Below are positions 1 to 9,059 of a stretch of DNA of 64,000 nt, piece by piece. Location of the stretch: the NCBI GenBank assembly GCA_001709035.1, contig LVKA01000008.1:434001-498000 (forward strand), given 5' to 3'. This DNA is from Candidatus Thiodiazotropha endoloripes (lineage in GTDB: Bacteria; Pseudomonadota; Gammaproteobacteria; Chromatiales; Chromatiaceae). Within the stretch, counting starts at the first letter, position 1. Each line of letters opens with the position of its first letter. The notes beneath the pieces are model-generated. The model searched no databases, was not told the DNA's origin, and saw only the letters and a program-made list of their open reading frames with translations. The position numbers and the translations under genes are program-made.

Positions 1-402
1 GGCCAGCTCATCGATAACCTCGTTCCAGGGTACGCCCTGAACCAGAGGAATCAGCACAAAGGTGATGCCCTCGATCTCCACCTGGGCCGGTGATTCGATA
101 TTCACCACATAGAGCAGCGCCTTCATCTCCGGTGAAAAGAGATCCTGATATTTTTCGATTAGGGTGTTGATCGAAGTGACGTCGTCGATGGCGCCGACCA
201 GCAGTTTCAATTTCTCGTCACCGAGCAGGACAGCGCCACGCATCACTTCGACAGGGGGTTTTGTGTGACCTTTTTCATCGGCAATCTCCCCTTCGACCAG
301 CACCAGTTCGCCGCGATAGGCGTAGAGCCCTGAGGTGGAAGTCTGATCCAGGAAGTTGCTATTGAAGAGCAGGCCCTCTTCTTTGAATTGCTGCAGTGGC
401 AT
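1..402 (-). CDS. Partial protein of unknown function, 3' end off window
   Basis: An open frame of 134 codons runs from an ATG at 402 to the window edge without a stop, so the C-terminus is missing. A GGAG Shine-Dalgarno sits about seven bases upstream of the ATG. The translation starts MPLQQFKEEGLLFNS and is acidic, soluble-looking, with no signal peptide or membrane helix. I do not recognise the family. It is separated by about 200 bases from the next minus-strand gene, a PstS-like protein, so there is no clear operon. Coding status is supported by the uninterrupted frame and the well-placed ribosome site; function is unknown. Confidence 0.7.
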   Translation of the reverse strand, partial: MPLQQFKEEGLLFNSNFLDQTSTSGLYAYRGELVLVEGEIADEKGHTKPPVEVMRGAVLLGDEKLKLLVGAIDDVTSINTLIEKYQDLFSPEMKALLYVVNIESPAQVEIEGITFVLIPLVQGVPWNEVIDELA

Positions 403-548
403 GGTTTAACTCCAATTAAATTGTGGTTAATGCCAGTGAGCAATCTTGGTGCCAATCAGATCATGATTTGGAATTGTTAATGATTACAAAGACTAAGCTG
501 GTTGTGGTTTCGTCTTCAAGCGGGCTTTGTTGAGTATGCGACAACCTC

Positions 549-568
549 GACTCGACCAATGTCGAGTC
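549..568 (-). terminator. Hairpin downstream of the PstS-like gene
   Basis: A perfect 8-bp stem (GACTCGAC / GTCGAGTC, loop CAAT) lies about 40 bases past the stop of the PstS-like gene. No T-tract follows on the minus strand, so it is either a weak or factor-dependent terminator or an mRNA 3'-end stabiliser. Confidence 0.35.
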
Positions 569-605
569 TCTTCCAAGCAGATCAAAGCGGTGCACCCACA
601 CTGAG

Positions 606-1481
606 TCAGTTTTGCGCCAGAGACTCGCGGATAAACCGCTTCCAGTCATCGAATCGCTTCTGCAACAGCAGCATGCCATCAAAATAGGGCACCACCTGGT
701 TGTTGCGAATAATCTCACGGCCCTTGGGGCCCAGAGCGAATTGGATAAAACGGTCCGATTCCTTGCTGTTGGGGGAGCTTTTACTGAGTACCAGGTAGAG
801 CGGGCGATAGAGCAGGTAGTCGCCGGTGCGGATGTTTTCAAAGCTTGGATCCCGGTCTTCGAGTTTGAGGATCTTGAAATCCCGTTTGTAGGCACTGGCG
901 ACACCGGTGACTGCAATCGCATTGGGATTCACTTCGACGTTCTTCTCCAGTGGTCCTGAAGAGGGGAACTCCTGGTGGCCGATAAACACCGCTTTCGGGT
1001 CCTCGAACAGGTGCTTGCGCAGGGTGTAGCCAACACCGGAGATTTTTCCCTGGCGGATCAGCAGCTCCAATGGCTGTTTTTTGCCACCGAGTTGAGACCA
1101 GTTGGTGATCTTGCCCTGGTAGAGACTGCGCAGCTGAGAGAGGCTGATCGACTCGATGGGATTGGATTTGTGTACCACAACCACCAGCGCGTCCCAGGCA
1201 ACCGGGACCATGGTGGCTGCCGCCTCTTCCCGGGACATGTCCAGGGTGAAGCGACAGGCGCCCCCGATATCGGCCTGTTTGCTGGTGATGGCACGGATCC
1301 CTTTGGTGGCGCCGCCACCGGAGATATTGATATTGACGCCGGTCTTCTCATAGTAGGCATTTGCCAGATCGGCCATGAAGGCATTCCGGGTGATACCGCA
1401 GCCGACCCAGGAGAGTTCCACCGCCTGTGCCGGGACATAGAGTAGGGTTAGTATCAATAAGCTAATGATTTTATTACGCAA
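606..1481 (-). CDS. PstS-like phosphate-type periplasmic binding protein
   Basis: The 291-residue product has a Sec signal peptide (about residues 1-20, ending AQA) and the type II periplasmic-binding-protein signatures of the PstS superfamily: a GCG start of the mature domain, SGGGATKG in the ligand-loop position, and QADIGGACR. Members bind phosphate or related oxyanions in the periplasm. It stands alone, without pstCAB or phoU beside it, so it may serve sensing or scavenging rather than a dedicated transporter; the ligand cannot be told from sequence alone. The start is a TTG at 1479-1481, supported by AGAGG six bases upstream and by the signal peptide beginning there. Confidence 0.8.
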   Translation of the reverse strand: MRNKIISLLILTLLYVPAQAVELSWVGCGITRNAFMADLANAYYEKTGVNINISGGGATKGIRAITSKQADIGGACRFTLDMSREEAAATMVPVAWDALVVVVHKSNPIESISLSQLRSLYQGKITNWSQLGGKKQPLELLIRQGKISGVGYTLRKHLFEDPKAVFIGHQEFPSSGPLEKNVEVNPNAIAVTGVASAYKRDFKILKLEDRDPSFENIRTGDYLLYRPLYLVLSKSSPNSKESDRFIQFALGPKGREIIRNNQVVPYFDGMLLLQKRFDDWKRFIRESLAQN

Positions 1482-1776
1482 AACGGGCCTCTTCTCGGTT
1501 TAAGGGTCACTATCATAAGCTTCCTTCGAATGACAGGGTATTTTGGTAGGGTAAAGAGTAGTCAAAAAAAATTAATTGTACGTTGTATAAGGAATTAATT
1601 TCCCGATTTGACCTGAAAATTGTTTTGAATTTGATCTTCAGCTCAAAACAGAGATGCTACAGGAAGGAGGGTCATAGGCTGGCTTGCATGCTGGACGATG
1701 AAGGACTATGTCTTGCTTCAGAAAGAGCTCGGCAGGGGCAGTTCATGAATCAATATCAATTGGACCACGGGGAGCT

Positions 1777-2370
1777 ATGTTTCGGAAATTCCTGATTCTG
1801 TTAGCACTGATTATGTCGGTTTCATCGACCTGGTCGGCTAAGCGGGTCGAGCAGGACCGGGTGCTTGATCTGCATGGTGATCAGCTGGGTGGTGATTTCA
1901 CCCTGCAATCGAGCCAGGGTGAGTTCTCTTTGCAGCAGCTGAGAGGCAAGGTGGTTCTGCTGTTTTTTGGTTACACCAAGTGTCCGGATGTCTGTCCCTC
2001 CTCCCTGGCGCTGTTATCCCAGGCATTGAATGAGCTCAGCGATGAGGAGTTGCAGCAGGTCCAGGGAGTATTTATCAGTGTCGATCCCAAGCGCGACACT
2101 TTTCAGGCCCTGGATGAGTATGTCAGCTATTTCCACCCCAATCTGATCGGTATCACCGGCAGTGAAAGTGAGATCGCCAATGTGGCCAAGCTCTATGGTG
2201 CACAATATGTGGAAGTGAAACTGGAGGCCTCAGCATTCGCCTATGCGGTTGACCACTCAGCGACGACCTATCTGATTTCACCACAGGGTGAGTTGCGCTT
2301 CCTGCTGCCCCACCAAACTCCCTCGGTGATGATTCTTGAAGCGATCCGTTATCTGCTCGCAGAGGGTTGA
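1777..2370 (+). CDS. SCO1/SenC-family copper chaperone
   Basis: A 197-residue thioredoxin-fold protein with an N-terminal signal or anchor helix (about residues 3-20). It has the SCO copper site: CPDVCP with Cys69 and Cys73, and the distal histidine in VDHSATTY (His161). SCO proteins deliver copper to, or reduce, the CuA site of cytochrome c oxidase in the periplasm or membrane. The ATG at 1777 is chosen because GGGGAG lies five to six bases upstream and because it puts the hydrophobic segment at the N-terminus; the frame is open further upstream but without these signals. No oxidase genes are adjacent in the window. Confidence 0.9.
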   Translation: MFRKFLILLALIMSVSSTWSAKRVEQDRVLDLHGDQLGGDFTLQSSQGEFSLQQLRGKVVLLFFGYTKCPDVCPSSLALLSQALNELSDEELQQVQGVFISVDPKRDTFQALDEYVSYFHPNLIGITGSESEIANVAKLYGAQYVEVKLEASAFAYAVDHSATTYLISPQGELRFLLPHQTPSVMILEAIRYLLAEG

Positions 2371-2513
2371 TGCACTGCAATCTGTTATAAAACTTCTGTA
2401 AGGCAGAACTGCAGTGCAGTGAATTATTGTCGGGATGTGTCCACAAAGCGTCGATTTCACAACACAATCCGGGCAGAGACAGGTCTCACAATTGAGTGGT
2501 AACTAAAGATTGG

Positions 2514-2535
2514 GGGGTACTAAGAACAGTACCCC
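2514..2535. terminator. Hairpin between two convergent genes
   Basis: An 8-bp perfect stem GGGGTACT / AGTACCCC with loop AAGAAC lies between the SCO1-like gene (plus strand) and the small membrane protein gene (minus strand). It has no clear T-tract on either side. Its place between convergent 3' ends suggests a bidirectional transcript end, but this is only inferred. Confidence 0.35.
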
Positions 2536-2629
2536 ATTCCTGTATGGATAAATTGAATCTATGTAATTTTTCTGTTGATAGGCTGTAACAATAATTTCAA
2601 CAGATCGTGAACTTTGACTGTTTATTCGT

Positions 2630-2809
2630 CTATTTACTTTTTTTTGATTTCAGGAGGTGTTTGATACCAAAAAAAAGTGGTAATCCGATCGCTAACACAA
2701 GCATCAGGTGCTCAAGAAGATGCGCCACTGAAGGTGTGTCGTGGTGGGCCATTGCCGTACCGGCGGTTAACGTAAGCAATGTGAAGGCAACCAGTCTGCG
2801 GATCTTCAT
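2630..2809 (-). CDS. Small exported or membrane protein, 59 aa
   Basis: Starting at the ATG at 2809 (MKIRRLVAFTLL), with AGGAG ten bases upstream, the product is 59 residues: a clear signal peptide ending AMA, a short His-containing segment (HHDTPSVAHLLEH), one transmembrane helix (LMLVLAIGLPLFFGI) and a lysine-rich tail. An upstream extension to 2905 is open but lacks these signals. No family is recognised. The topology suggests a small periplasm-facing inner-membrane protein with four histidines that could bind metal; that last point is a guess. It lies next to the copper chaperone SCO1 but on the opposite strand. Confidence 0.65.
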   Translation of the reverse strand: MKIRRLVAFTLLTLTAGTAMAHHDTPSVAHLLEHLMLVLAIGLPLFFGIKHLLKSKKSK

Positions 2810-3204
2810 GATAGTCAAGCTCCTAGTTACTTGGTTAATTAAGCTATTACTAATATCTAATGCAATTTTAGACTGAATACAGACGATTGATATGCCATGG
2901 ATCAATAAATCAGAATCGAGTTATTTCTATCGCTTCGGTTGTTTATTGAGCGGTCTCCCTCACTGCCATCATCGCCTCTTCTGATCCAGGGTTTACAATA
3001 AAACTATAAAGAGAGTTCGATATCTGAATCTTTTGCCATTTGATAATTAACTGAGAGAACCCCCGCTTGGTTAAGACAGTTTGGATTTGTAACGACAAGC
3101 CCTGAAGATTGAGTATCAGCTGCGTCAACCCGTGATCTATTGGGATTGGTGTAAAGGTGCGTCTCATAGCCGTTTCGAACTAACGATTTAGGTGACAGGA
3201 GTTG

Positions 3205-6093
3205 ATGGTGAGTAAGTCGTTTGATGACGAGATTCAACAGGTTGGCCGTCAGATGTGGCAACAGCGTCAGCTCAAGGAAGGGGCGAATCGAACCGGCTGG
3301 ATCGATCGATTACTTCCCCAGTTGATTGCCGATCATCATTTGCGCACCCAGGCATTGAGATTTATCGATGCCGTGCCGATGCTGAATGATGACAAAACCC
3401 TGGTCAGACATTTCAAGGCATATTTTGGTGAAGTGGACCCGGATAGTCTCCCCGCGCTGATCAGTTGGGGAATCAAACGGATCTCCCTCCATTCCATACC
3501 AGGTTTCATAGCGCCGGTGATCAGGGCCGCTGTGAAAGGTGTTGCGCATCGATTCATCGGCGGTGAAACCGCAGCTGAGATCATTGATTCCATATCCGGG
3601 CTACAGCGCCGGGGCATCTATACCAGTCTTGATCTTCTCGGAGAGGAGAGCGTCAGTGAAAAAGAGGCGTTTGCCTATCAGCAGGCCTACCTTGATCTGA
3701 TCCAACAGTTCTCCAGTCATGGGTTTGATGATCTGAATCTTTCACTCAAACTCTCATCCCTCTATTCACAAATCACACCGGTCGATACGGATGGCGCCGT
3801 TACGATTCTGTCAGAGCGGTTGAAACCAATCTGTGATGCGGCAATGGGTGCTGGGATAAGCCTTTGCCTCGATATGGAGCAGTATGACTACAAAGCGATA
3901 ATACTCAGAGTGTTCAAGCATCTCGCGATGCAGCCATCCTATCGGGAGTGGCAGGGGTTTGGTGTTGTCTTGCAGGCGTATCTCAAAGAGAGTGACGAGG
4001 ATTTGACCGAACTGCTCGAATGGGTCAAGCAACGTGGTACGCCCGTCTCTGTCAGACTGGTTCGCGGCGCCTATTGGGATATGGAGACCGTGATGGCACG
4101 GCAGCAGGGCTGGAGTGTGCCGGTGTGGCAGACGAAAGCTGAAACGGATGCTTGCTATGAACGTTGTTTAAAACGGCTTTTTGCATCGCCACTGATCTAT
4201 CCTGCGGTAGCAACCCATAATATCCGCAGCCTTGCCTGTGCCGTTGTATTGGCCGATCAGACGCAGCGTTCGCCGGACAGTTATGAGTTTCAGATGTTGT
4301 ACGGTATGTCTGATGAGCTCGAGGGTCTGGTTACAGAGCGCGGCCTGAAACTGAGACTCTACATGCCTTATGGTGAACTGCTACCGGGTATTGCCTATCT
4401 GGTTCGTCGGCTGCTCGAAAACACATCGGACCAATCGATACTGCCGGTGTTGGAGAGTGCGGATGTTGAGAGAGTCCTCGCTCCTCCGGTGATTGGTGAG
4501 AATCGGCGCTCAGCGTTTGAGGCGGAGTTCACCAATCATCCACTGCACAGATTTACTCAACAGTCAGAGCGTGAAAACTTTTCCGCTGCATTGGCAACGG
4601 TTGAACAGAAGCTGGGTAAGACCTATCCACTGTTACTGACTGGCCATTTGGCGATCGAAGAAGTTTTTCTTGAATCCACCAATCCCGCGAAACCGGATGA
4701 GCTGGTCGGACGTGTGGTTCGGGCTGGTGAGGATGATGCGGAAGTGGCGCTGCAGAGAGCGGTCGAAGCGCAGCGTGAATGGGGACTGAAAACTTTCAGT
4801 CACAGGGCCGATCTGCTTCAGGCGGCGGCATCGAAGTTGATCGAACATCAGGATGAATTTGCCGCCTGGGAGGTCAAAGAGGTGGGTAAAGGGTGGCAGG
4901 AGGCCAATGCGGATGTCGCAGAAGCGATCGATTTTCTTAACTACTACGCAAAAACCTCCCGTCGTTTCGACACCATCGAACAGCCCAATATGCCAGGTGA
5001 GATCAATACTCACGAATATCTACCACTGGGGGTCGGAGTCATCCTTCCGCCGTGGAATTTTCCATTGGCCATCCCCGTTGGAATGGTTGCTGCAGCAATC
5101 GTATGCGGCAACAGTGTAGTCTTGAAACCCGCTTCAGAGACGCCAATTGTGGCGTGGCATTTCTGTAAACTTTTGCAAGAGATTGGTATGCCTGAAGGTG
5201 TTGTGAACTATCTTCCAGGTAGTGGCGCCGTGATTGGCGAGGCCATGGTGCGTGATCCAAGAACCAATTTTGTCGCCTTTACCGGTTCCAAAGAGGTCGG
5301 ACTGCACTTGTTAAACGTTGTGACCGGGCTTTCAGAGTCCCAGCGTCAGATTAAAAAAGTGATCGCTGAAATGGGTGGAAAAAATGCCATCATCATAGAT
5401 CAGGATGCGGATCTGGATGAGGCGGTAAAAGGGGTGATCGAATCGGCCTTTGGTTACCAGGGACAGAAATGCAGTGCCTGTTCACGGGTGATTTGTGTTG
5501 AGGGTATTCACGATCTGCTTGTTGCAAGATTGGTCGATGCGGTCGAGAGTCTCCGGATCGGTGATCCGGCGTGGCCTGGAGTGACAATGGGTCCGGTGAT
5601 CTCTGAAGCTGCCAGGCGGCGAATTGTTGAGAAGCTGGCTGAGTGTGAATTGACTGCCTCATGTGTCTCCAAGGTTGAGCTGCCCACCTCTCTGAGGGGT
5701 CACTATTTGCCACCAATGATATTCAGTGATGTTCTGGAGGATTCGCCGCTGGCGCAGCAAGAGCTGTTTGCTCCGGTGGTGGCTGTATTAAAGGCTAAGA
5801 ACTTTATTGAGGCGATAGATATTGCCAATGACAGTGACTATGGACTGACCGGCGGGGTATACAGTCGGTCACCTGAAAACCTGAGATTGGCGAAACAGAA
5901 ATTCGCTGTCGGCAATCTCTACCTGAATCGAAAGATAACCAGAGCCAACGTGTATCGCCAACCCTTTGGTGGCTTCAGATTGAGTGGTACAGGCTTTAAA
6001 GCGGGTGGTCCTGACTATTTACTGCAGTTTCTACAGGCAAAAAATATTACTGAAAACAGCCTGCGTAAGGGGTTTTCTCCGGAATCGGGTTAG
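3205..6093 (+). CDS. putA: Bifunctional proline dehydrogenase / glutamate semialdehyde dehydrogenase
   Basis: A two-domain proline catabolism enzyme of about 962 residues. Residues about 60-430 are the FAD proline dehydrogenase barrel (LVRGAYWDME, ATHNIRS, RLYMPYGELLPG). Residues about 480-950 are the NAD-dependent P5C dehydrogenase with PPWNFPLAIPVGM, FTGSKEVGLH, the glutamate in AEMGGKNA and the catalytic cysteine in GQKCSACSR. Together they convert proline to glutamate with channelled P5C. It lacks the N-terminal ribbon-helix-helix DNA-binding domain and the C-terminal extra domain of long PutAs, so it is the minimalist, non-autoregulating form. Start choice is ambiguous: CAGGAG ends at 3201, so ATG 3205 or GTG 3208 may be used. 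The TAG stop lies inside the left arm of a MITE-like repeat. Confidence 0.97.
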   Translation: MVSKSFDDEIQQVGRQMWQQRQLKEGANRTGWIDRLLPQLIADHHLRTQALRFIDAVPMLNDDKTLVRHFKAYFGEVDPDSLPALISWGIKRISLHSIPGFIAPVIRAAVKGVAHRFIGGETAAEIIDSISGLQRRGIYTSLDLLGEESVSEKEAFAYQQAYLDLIQQFSSHGFDDLNLSLKLSSLYSQITPVDTDGAVTILSERLKPICDAAMGAGISLCLDMEQYDYKAIILRVFKHLAMQPSYREWQGFGVVLQAYLKESDEDLTELLEWVKQRGTPVSVRLVRGAYWDMETVMARQQGWSVPVWQTKAETDACYERCLKRLFASPLIYPAVATHNIRSLACAVVLADQTQRSPDSYEFQMLYGMSDELEGLVTERGLKLRLYMPYGELLPGIAYLVRRLLENTSDQSILPVLESADVERVLAPPVIGENRRSAFEAEFTNHPLHRFTQQSERENFSAALATVEQKLGKTYPLLLTGHLAIEEVFLESTNPAKPDELVGRVVRAGEDDAEVALQRAVEAQREWGLKTFSHRADLLQAAASKLIEHQDEFAAWEVKEVGKGWQEANADVAEAIDFLNYYAKTSRRFDTIEQPNMPGEINTHEYLPLGVGVILPPWNFPLAIPVGMVAAAIVCGNSVVLKPASETPIVAWHFCKLLQEIGMPEGVVNYLPGSGAVIGEAMVRDPRTNFVAFTGSKEVGLHLLNVVTGLSESQRQIKKVIAEMGGKNAIIIDQDADLDEAVKGVIESAFGYQGQKCSACSRVICVEGIHDLLVARLVDAVESLRIGDPAWPGVTMGPVISEAARRRIVEKLAECELTASCVSKVELPTSLRGHYLPPMIFSDVLEDSPLAQQELFAPVVAVLKAKNFIEAIDIANDSDYGLTGGVYSRSPENLRLAKQKFAVGNLYLNRKITRANVYRQPFGGFRLSGTGFKAGGPDYLLQFLQAKNITENSLRKGFSPESG

Positions 6094-6181
6094 GGCCTGT
6101 TAACACTAATCCAATGCGCCGAGTGGCGCTTTTTCAGGCGCAACCCGGAGGGCGCATTGGATTAGTGTTAACCGGCCCTAA
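6090..6181. repeat. MITE-like 92-bp element with 31-bp terminal inverted repeats
   Basis: The element begins TTAGGGCCTGTTAACAC and ends GTGTTAACCGGCCCTAA. The two 31-base arms match with one mismatch (CTG versus CGG near the tip). The core GAGTGGCGCTTTTTCAGGCG is shared with the larger element at 50562-50817. The left arm supplies the last bases and the TAG stop of putA, and the whole would fold into a long hairpin acting as a transcript end. Other partial copies are at 33534-33564 and 40037-40070. Confidence 0.8.
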
Positions 6182-6277
6182 TACTTATCACTATTATTTT
6201 CGGAATTAGTTTTTTATACACCGGTGTGTACAATACCGGGGATTGACGGGAGAGTCTGAGAACAGTCTAAACGGAAT

Positions 6278-8635
6278 ATGAAATCGATAAAGCAAGCGGT
6301 TTTAGACAAGCAGATCGATCTGCTCTTTTCCTACAGTGGCACTGTGGTGGCCTCAGGAATAGCCGTTGGCATATTTGCCTGGATATATTTTTCATTTGTG
6401 ATCGAAACTCCCTGGCTGATGTTCTGGGGTGTGTCACTGGTTGGAGTGAACCTTGCCAGGCTCTATCTGCTTCACCGTTTCAAACGGATTAACAAAGCTC
6501 AGGCAATTCTCAGTATCTGGCTGCGTAGGCATCTTATTCTTACATTTTTCAGCGGTCTGATCTGGGGCTTGCTGAGTCTCGCCTATGATCCGAACTGGGC
6601 AACTTCTCACCAAGTGATGCTGGTGATGCTGCTGACCGGTTTGGCAGCCTTCAGTATTACGGCTTATGCCGCAGTGCTTGAAGTCTATGTGGTGTTTCTT
6701 ATTCCCTTGCTGCTTCCCCTGGAGCTGGATCTGGTTTCCAGTGGGGAAATCTTCACCTCGGTACTTGCTGTACTGCTGCTGTTGTTTGCCATCGGCATGC
6801 TGTTTGTCGCAAGACGCTTTTATACCCAGTACATTGAAAGTATCCATCTGTCGTTTGAACACCAGTTTCTACAGAAGGAGTTGTTGAATGGAACTCAGCA
6901 TTTGGAAAGTATGGAGCATGCCTTAAAGAATGCTGAACAGCAGTTTGACAATGTTCTGGAGACCTCTCTGGATGGTTACTGGGAGTTGGATCTGCAGAAA
7001 GATGATCTCTATCTCTCTCCGCGTTGGAAGGCACAGTTGGGTTATAAGGATCACGAATTAAAGAGTGAACTGGATACCTGGAAAAAACTGCTGCATCCCG
7101 ATGACCGAAATGTGATTTTGGAAAAGTTTGATACCTATCTGACTCACCCCAGAGGACATTGGGAAGCGGAATTCCGTTTACTCAATAAAAGTGGCGGTTA
7201 CCGGGGTATTCTGGCAAGAGCGACACCGACGCTTGATGAGCAAGGTAAGTTGATTCGCCTGACCGGTGTGCATATCGATATCACAGAGCGGGTCAAAGCG
7301 GAAAACAAAATAAAGAAGCTGGCCTACTACGACAGGCTGACCAAACTGCCCAACCGTATACTGTTCAATGACAGAATCAGTCATGCAATCTCCCAATCCA
7401 AACATACCGGCCTGAAATTATGTATTCTTTTTTTGGACCTGGACCGGTTTAAAAATATCAATGACAGTTTTGGTCATCCGGCAGGTGATCATGTATTGAA
7501 AATGATTGCGGAGCGATTGAAAATGGTTGTCAGGGAGGATGACACGCTGGCGAGACTGGGTGGTGATGAGTTCGCCGTATTGGTGGAGAATGTTCACCAT
7601 TCTCATCATGCGGCGCTGATGGCGGGTAAGATCAAAAGCAGTTTCGAAAAAAGTTTTGTGGTCGGTGGTCACGATTTCTATATCAGTAGCAGTATCGGTA
7701 TTTCGGTCTATCCAAACGATGGGGGAGACGCGGCCAGTCTGCTGAAAAATGCTGATGCAGCTATGTATAAAGCGAAGAACATCGATCGAGGTGGTTTTCA
7801 GTTTTATACCGAAGAGTTGAGTGAAAAGGCGTTACAACACTACACCATTGATTCTGGCCTTCGTCAGGCCCTCAGCAAGCAGCAGTTTTCGGTTCTGTAT
7901 CAACCCAAGATCGATCTCTCATCCGGGTCGATTAAAGGCGCTGAAGCACTGGTGCGCTGGAGGCACCCACAACTGGGAGAGATACCTCCGGAAGAATTCA
8001 TACCCATAGCGGAAGAGACGGGGCAGATCAGAGGGATTGGTGAGTGGGTGTTGTTGCAGGCTTGTAACACGGCACAGGATTGGCGGTCTCAAGGTCTTGA
8101 TATTGGCAGAATGGCCGTCAACCTTTCAGGCATTCAATTGCAAAGTGATGACTTTCTGGAAACCGTGAAGCGTATTCTGCTGAAAACCGGTCTGCCTACG
8201 GATCTGTTGGAGCTTGAGGTTACGGAAAACATATTGATGCGTGACAGCGAAAAGTCGATCAACTCGCTTGTCGAGCTGCAAAGCATGGGGGTCAATATCG
8301 CGATTGATGATTTCGGTACCGGCTATTCATCGTTGGCTCAACTGGCCACCCTGCCGGTTGATAAATTGAAAATTGATCGTAGTTTTGTCACCACGATTTG
8401 CCAGGATGAACAGAGTGCGGAGATCTCGAGAACCATTATTGCTCTGGGTCGTACCCTCAGCAAGGTCGTAATTGCCGAAGGGATCGAGTATTCCGATCAA
8501 CAGGATTTTCTTCGCAAGGAAGGTTGTGATGAAGGTCAGGGTTTTCTGTTCTCCAAGCCAATGAACGGTAAACAGTTTATCGAATTCGCAGAGAACAACG
8601 GCCAACAGGCCAGACTGACCACCTTACAGTCGTAA
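6278..8635 (+). CDS. Membrane PAS-GGDEF-EAL cyclic-di-GMP protein
   Basis: A 785-residue protein with about six N-terminal transmembrane helices (residues 20-190) as an undefined membrane sensor, a short coiled segment, a PAS/PAC domain (about 225-345, ending TGVHIDITERVK), a GGDEF domain (350-515) and an EAL domain (530-775). The diguanylate cyclase site GGDEF is intact, preceded by an inhibitory RxxD site (REDD). The phosphodiesterase motifs EALVRW, LEVTENILM, DDFGTGYSSL, KIDRSF and AEGIE are also intact, so both making and breaking cyclic di-GMP are possible. It is monocistronic. A palindrome ACACCGGTGT at 6218-6227 lies just before a TACAAT-like -10, a possible operator. Confidence 0.93.
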   Translation: MKSIKQAVLDKQIDLLFSYSGTVVASGIAVGIFAWIYFSFVIETPWLMFWGVSLVGVNLARLYLLHRFKRINKAQAILSIWLRRHLILTFFSGLIWGLLSLAYDPNWATSHQVMLVMLLTGLAAFSITAYAAVLEVYVVFLIPLLLPLELDLVSSGEIFTSVLAVLLLLFAIGMLFVARRFYTQYIESIHLSFEHQFLQKELLNGTQHLESMEHALKNAEQQFDNVLETSLDGYWELDLQKDDLYLSPRWKAQLGYKDHELKSELDTWKKLLHPDDRNVILEKFDTYLTHPRGHWEAEFRLLNKSGGYRGILARATPTLDEQGKLIRLTGVHIDITERVKAENKIKKLAYYDRLTKLPNRILFNDRISHAISQSKHTGLKLCILFLDLDRFKNINDSFGHPAGDHVLKMIAERLKMVVREDDTLARLGGDEFAVLVENVHHSHHAALMAGKIKSSFEKSFVVGGHDFYISSSIGISVYPNDGGDAASLLKNADAAMYKAKNIDRGGFQFYTEELSEKALQHYTIDSGLRQALSKQQFSVLYQPKIDLSSGSIKGAEALVRWRHPQLGEIPPEEFIPIAEETGQIRGIGEWVLLQACNTAQDWRSQGLDIGRMAVNLSGIQLQSDDFLETVKRILLKTGLPTDLLELEVTENILMRDSEKSINSLVELQSMGVNIAIDDFGTGYSSLAQLATLPVDKLKIDRSFVTTICQDEQSAEISRTIIALGRTLSKVVIAEGIEYSDQQDFLRKEGCDEGQGFLFSKPMNGKQFIEFAENNGQQARLTTLQS

Positions 8636-8723
8636 CTGATTTGCCAATCATGCTGTTAATGATTTGTTAGGGTGTTTGGCGTCCATAGCGGCATATAAAA
8701 GAGCTTGGATTTTATTCTGCACA

Positions 8724-8760
8724 AAAAAATCAGCTCCTGGTACATCTGAGGAGCTGATTC
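8724..8760 (-). terminator. Intrinsic terminator of the YjfB-like gene
   Basis: On the minus strand AATCAGCTCC and GGAGCTGATT form a perfect 10-bp stem followed directly by a run of seven T. It lies about 35 bases past the stop of the 8795-8992 gene. Confidence 0.85.
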
Positions 8761-8794
8761 TGTGGGTCCAGCTTTCGACGATACTGCTGCGTAG

Positions 8795-8992
8795 CTAGAC
8801 TTTTACATCGATGTTATTTCCAAGGGAGGAAGATGGGTTGGCTTTCGGTGCACTCTGCTCCACAGACTGAACCATCTGCACGGCAATCTGTTCCTGCATC
8901 TCCATGACTTTCTTCTGCATGGCCACACTAGTCTCTGTTCCTGCATTAGCAACCATGCTGACTGCGGAAGTGCTGACACCGGCAATGTCCAT
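8795..8992 (-). CDS. YjfB-like putative motility protein
   Basis: A 65-residue protein beginning MDIAGVSTSAVSMV and carrying a central amphipathic helix rich in Met and Gln (QKKVMEMQEQIAVQMVQSV). This matches the YjfB-like putative motility protein family, small proteins usually found with flagellar and chemotaxis regulons and of unknown biochemical role. GGAG lies about seven bases before the ATG. It is a single-gene unit, with a terminator downstream and a FliA-type promoter about 35 bases upstream of the start codon, which independently supports a motility role. No flagellar genes are in the window. Confidence 0.8.
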   Translation of the reverse strand: MDIAGVSTSAVSMVANAGTETSVAMQKKVMEMQEQIAVQMVQSVEQSAPKANPSSSLGNNIDVKV

Positions 8993-9032
8993 AACTCAAC
9001 TCCTGAAATTCACAGTTGGGATTCACTTTCCT

Positions 9033-9059
9033 GTAGCGGCCTTTATGGCCAAATCTTTA
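9033..9059 (-). promoter_or_regulatory. Sigma-28 (FliA)-type promoter
   Basis: Read on the minus strand: TAAAGATT, an 11-base spacer, then GCCGCTAC. The established enteric FliA consensus is TAAAGTTT-N11-GCCGATAA, so 13 of 16 bases match at the exact spacing. It points at the YjfB-like motility gene. Confidence 0.75.

Noticed and set aside
6218-6227. ACACCGGTGT palindrome as an operator for the GGDEF/EAL gene
   Set aside because: Only 10 bp and single copy; placed near a weak -10, so it is mentioned with the gene but not listed as a site.
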